64,000 bases of DNA, taken from the NCBI GenBank assembly GCA_963966185.1, contig CAWZYM010000172.1:1097001-1161000 (forward strand), read 5' to 3'. The DNA is from Rhabditoides inermis (taxonomy: Eukaryota; Nematoda; Chromadorea; Rhabditida; Rhabditidae). The notes under the pieces were generated by a model, which saw only the letters and a list, made by a program, of their open reading frames with translations, made no database searches and had not been told where the DNA came from. Shown here in pieces: positions 62,527-64,000 of the stretch. A program made the translations under genes and the position numbers. Each line of letters begins with the position of its first letter. The stretch's first letter is position 1.

Positions 62527-64000
62527 TTGATTGGTAAAATGACAAAGAAAAACTCGCAGTCCGACTCGCAATCCGACTCGCAATCCGACTCGCAATCCGA
62601 CTCGAAATCCGACTCGCAATCCGACTCGCAATCCGACTCGCAATCCGACTCGCAATCCGACTCGCAATCCGACTCGCAATCCGACTCCCAATCCGACTCG
62701 CAATCCGACTCGCAATCCGACTCGCAATCCAACTCGCAATCCGACTCGCAACCCAATTCGCATTCAAACTCGCAATCCAACTCGCAATCCAACTCGCAAT
62801 CCGACTCGCAATCCAACTCGCAATCCGACTCGCAATCCGACTCGCAAACCGACTCGCAAACCGACTCGCAATCCGACTCGCAATCCGACTCGCAATCCGA
62901 CTCGCAATCCGACTCGCAATCCGACTCGCAATCCGACTCGCAATCCGACTCGCAATCCGACTCGCAATCCAACTCGCAATCCAACTCGCAATCCGACTCG
63001 CAATCCGACTCGCAGTCCGACTCGCATTCAAACTCGCAATCCAACTCGCAATCCGACTCGCAATCCAACTCGCAATCCGACTTGCAATCCGACTCGCAAT
63101 CCGACTCGCAATCCGACTCGCAATCCGACTCGCAATCCGACTCGCAATCCGACTCGCAATCCGACTCGCAATCCGACTCGCAATCCGACTCGCAATCCGA
63201 CTCGCAATCCAACTCGCAATCCGACTCGCAATCCGACTCGCAATCCAACTCGCAATCCGACTCGCAATCCGACTTCAATTGCACCCATCGTCACAAAAAT
63301 CAAAACTTTTGCCCAGACTCAAACTCGGGTCGTTTGAGTAGTAGACCAGCTCGCTAGCCATTCCGCCACACGTGCTTTCTTTTCGGATGATCATTTTAGA
63401 ACATCCACCAGTTGATTGGTAAAATGACAAAGAAAAACTCGCAGTCCGACTCGCAGTCCGACTCGCAATCCGACTCGCAATCCGACTCGCAGTCCGACTC
63501 GCAATTTGACTCGCAATCCGACTCGCAATCCGACTCGAAATCCGACTCGCAATCCGACTCGCAATCCGACTCGCAATCCGACTCGCAATCCGACTCGCAA
63601 TCCAACTCGCATTCAAACTCGCAATCCAACTCGCAATCCGACTCGCAATCCGACTCGCAATTCGACTCGCAATCCGACTCGCTATCCGACTCGCAATCCA
63701 ACTCGCATACCGACTCGCAATCCGACTCGCAATCCGACTCGCAATCCGACTCGCAATCCGACTCGCAATCCAACTCGCAATCCGACTCGCAATCCGACTT
63801 CAATTGCACCCATCGTCACAAAAGTCAAAACTTTTGCCCAGACTCAAACTCGGGTTGTTTGAGTAGTAGACCAGCTCGCTAGCCATTCCGCCACACGTGC
63901 TTTCTTTTCGGATGATCATTTTAGAACATCCACCAGTTGATCGGTAAAATGACGAAAAAACTCGCAGTCCGACTCGCAATCCAACTCGCAATCCGACTCG

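Larger units (their letters stand above)
42840..64000 (+). repeat. 12-bp minisatellite satellite array, right part
   Basis: Continuation of the same array after the mobile element, with the same orientation and linker family. Tracts are longer on average here; several exceed 1 kb (45,468-46,757; 49,200-50,520; 57,555-58,946). Anchors, in order: 42897, 43421, 44118, 44471, 45441, 46898, 47697, 48221, 48822, 49174, 50662, 51408, 51759, 52381, 52715, 53361, 54090, 55473, 56431, 57177, 57528, 59087, 59833, 60184, 60806, 61140, 61798, 62527, 63412, 63937. The array runs off the window at 64,000. Confidence 0.97.

Noticed and set aside
1..64000. CRISPR array
   Set aside because: Repeats are 12 bp and contiguous, with no unique spacers. 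The 160-bp linkers are near-identical to each other and there are no cas genes.
1..64000. Telomeric repeat or rDNA spacer
   Set aside because: The 12-mer is unlike known TTAGG-type telomere repeats, and no rRNA sequence is present. A subtelomeric or pericentromeric position remains possible but is not shown.
1..64000. Bacterial or phage origin
   Set aside because: No prokaryotic genes, operons or ribosome-binding sites. The satellite structure, Pol III-like boxes and TA-target foldback element all point to a eukaryote.

Overview
This window is a eukaryotic satellite array, with one mobile-element insertion and no conventional gene that I can support. About 61 kb (1-39,925 and 42,840-64,000) is a 12-bp minisatellite, consensus CGACTCGCAATC on the + strand. 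By arithmetic there are some 3,800 copies. The 12-mers are grouped into tracts of about 0.1-1.4 kb by a conserved linker of about 160 bp. I count 94 linkers, all in one orientation, plus three short inverted pieces. Because 12 is a multiple of 3 and the consensus has no stop in any frame, all six frames stay open for hundreds of codons; these apparent proteins are by-products of the repeat.

The linker is the most interesting part. On the minus strand it carries a tRNA-sized element of about 70 nt: a near-consensus Pol III A box (TGGCGGAATGG), a B-box-like motif (AGTTTGAWTCT) at tRNA-like spacing, a T-arm with 4 of 5 pairs, and a run of at least four T exactly where a tRNA 3' end would be. The acceptor and anticodon stems are largely unpaired, so it is tRNA-derived rather than an intact tRNA. 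About 87 linkers keep it complete.

Layout: (1) 281-17,067 holds three tandem superunits of about 4.5-6.2 kb (A1-A3) with shared quirks: an inverted segment, a truncated linker and a hairpin filler. (2) 17,068-39,925 is built from linker classes told apart by TTGATAGG, TTGATCGG and TTGATTGG, with segmental duplications. (3) 39,926-42,839 is a 2,914-bp foldback transposable element with TIRs of about 1.03 kb, inserted at a TA inside one linker. (4) 42,840-64,000 continues the array, including an 8.4-kb-spaced duplication. The array runs off both ends.

Organism: a eukaryote, probably an invertebrate animal. The clues are the satellite organisation, tRNA-derived internal promoters, a TA-target foldback element with CAGTACTG ends (IS630/Tc1/mariner-like), and very high CpG density that argues against heavy germline CpG methylation. 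A nematode is possible but not shown. Linker positions below are given as anchors, the first base of the conserved TTGAT(C/A/T)GG. The tRNA-like element of each complete linker lies at about anchor-106 to anchor-37 on the minus strand. Assembly error cannot be excluded in sequence this repetitive.
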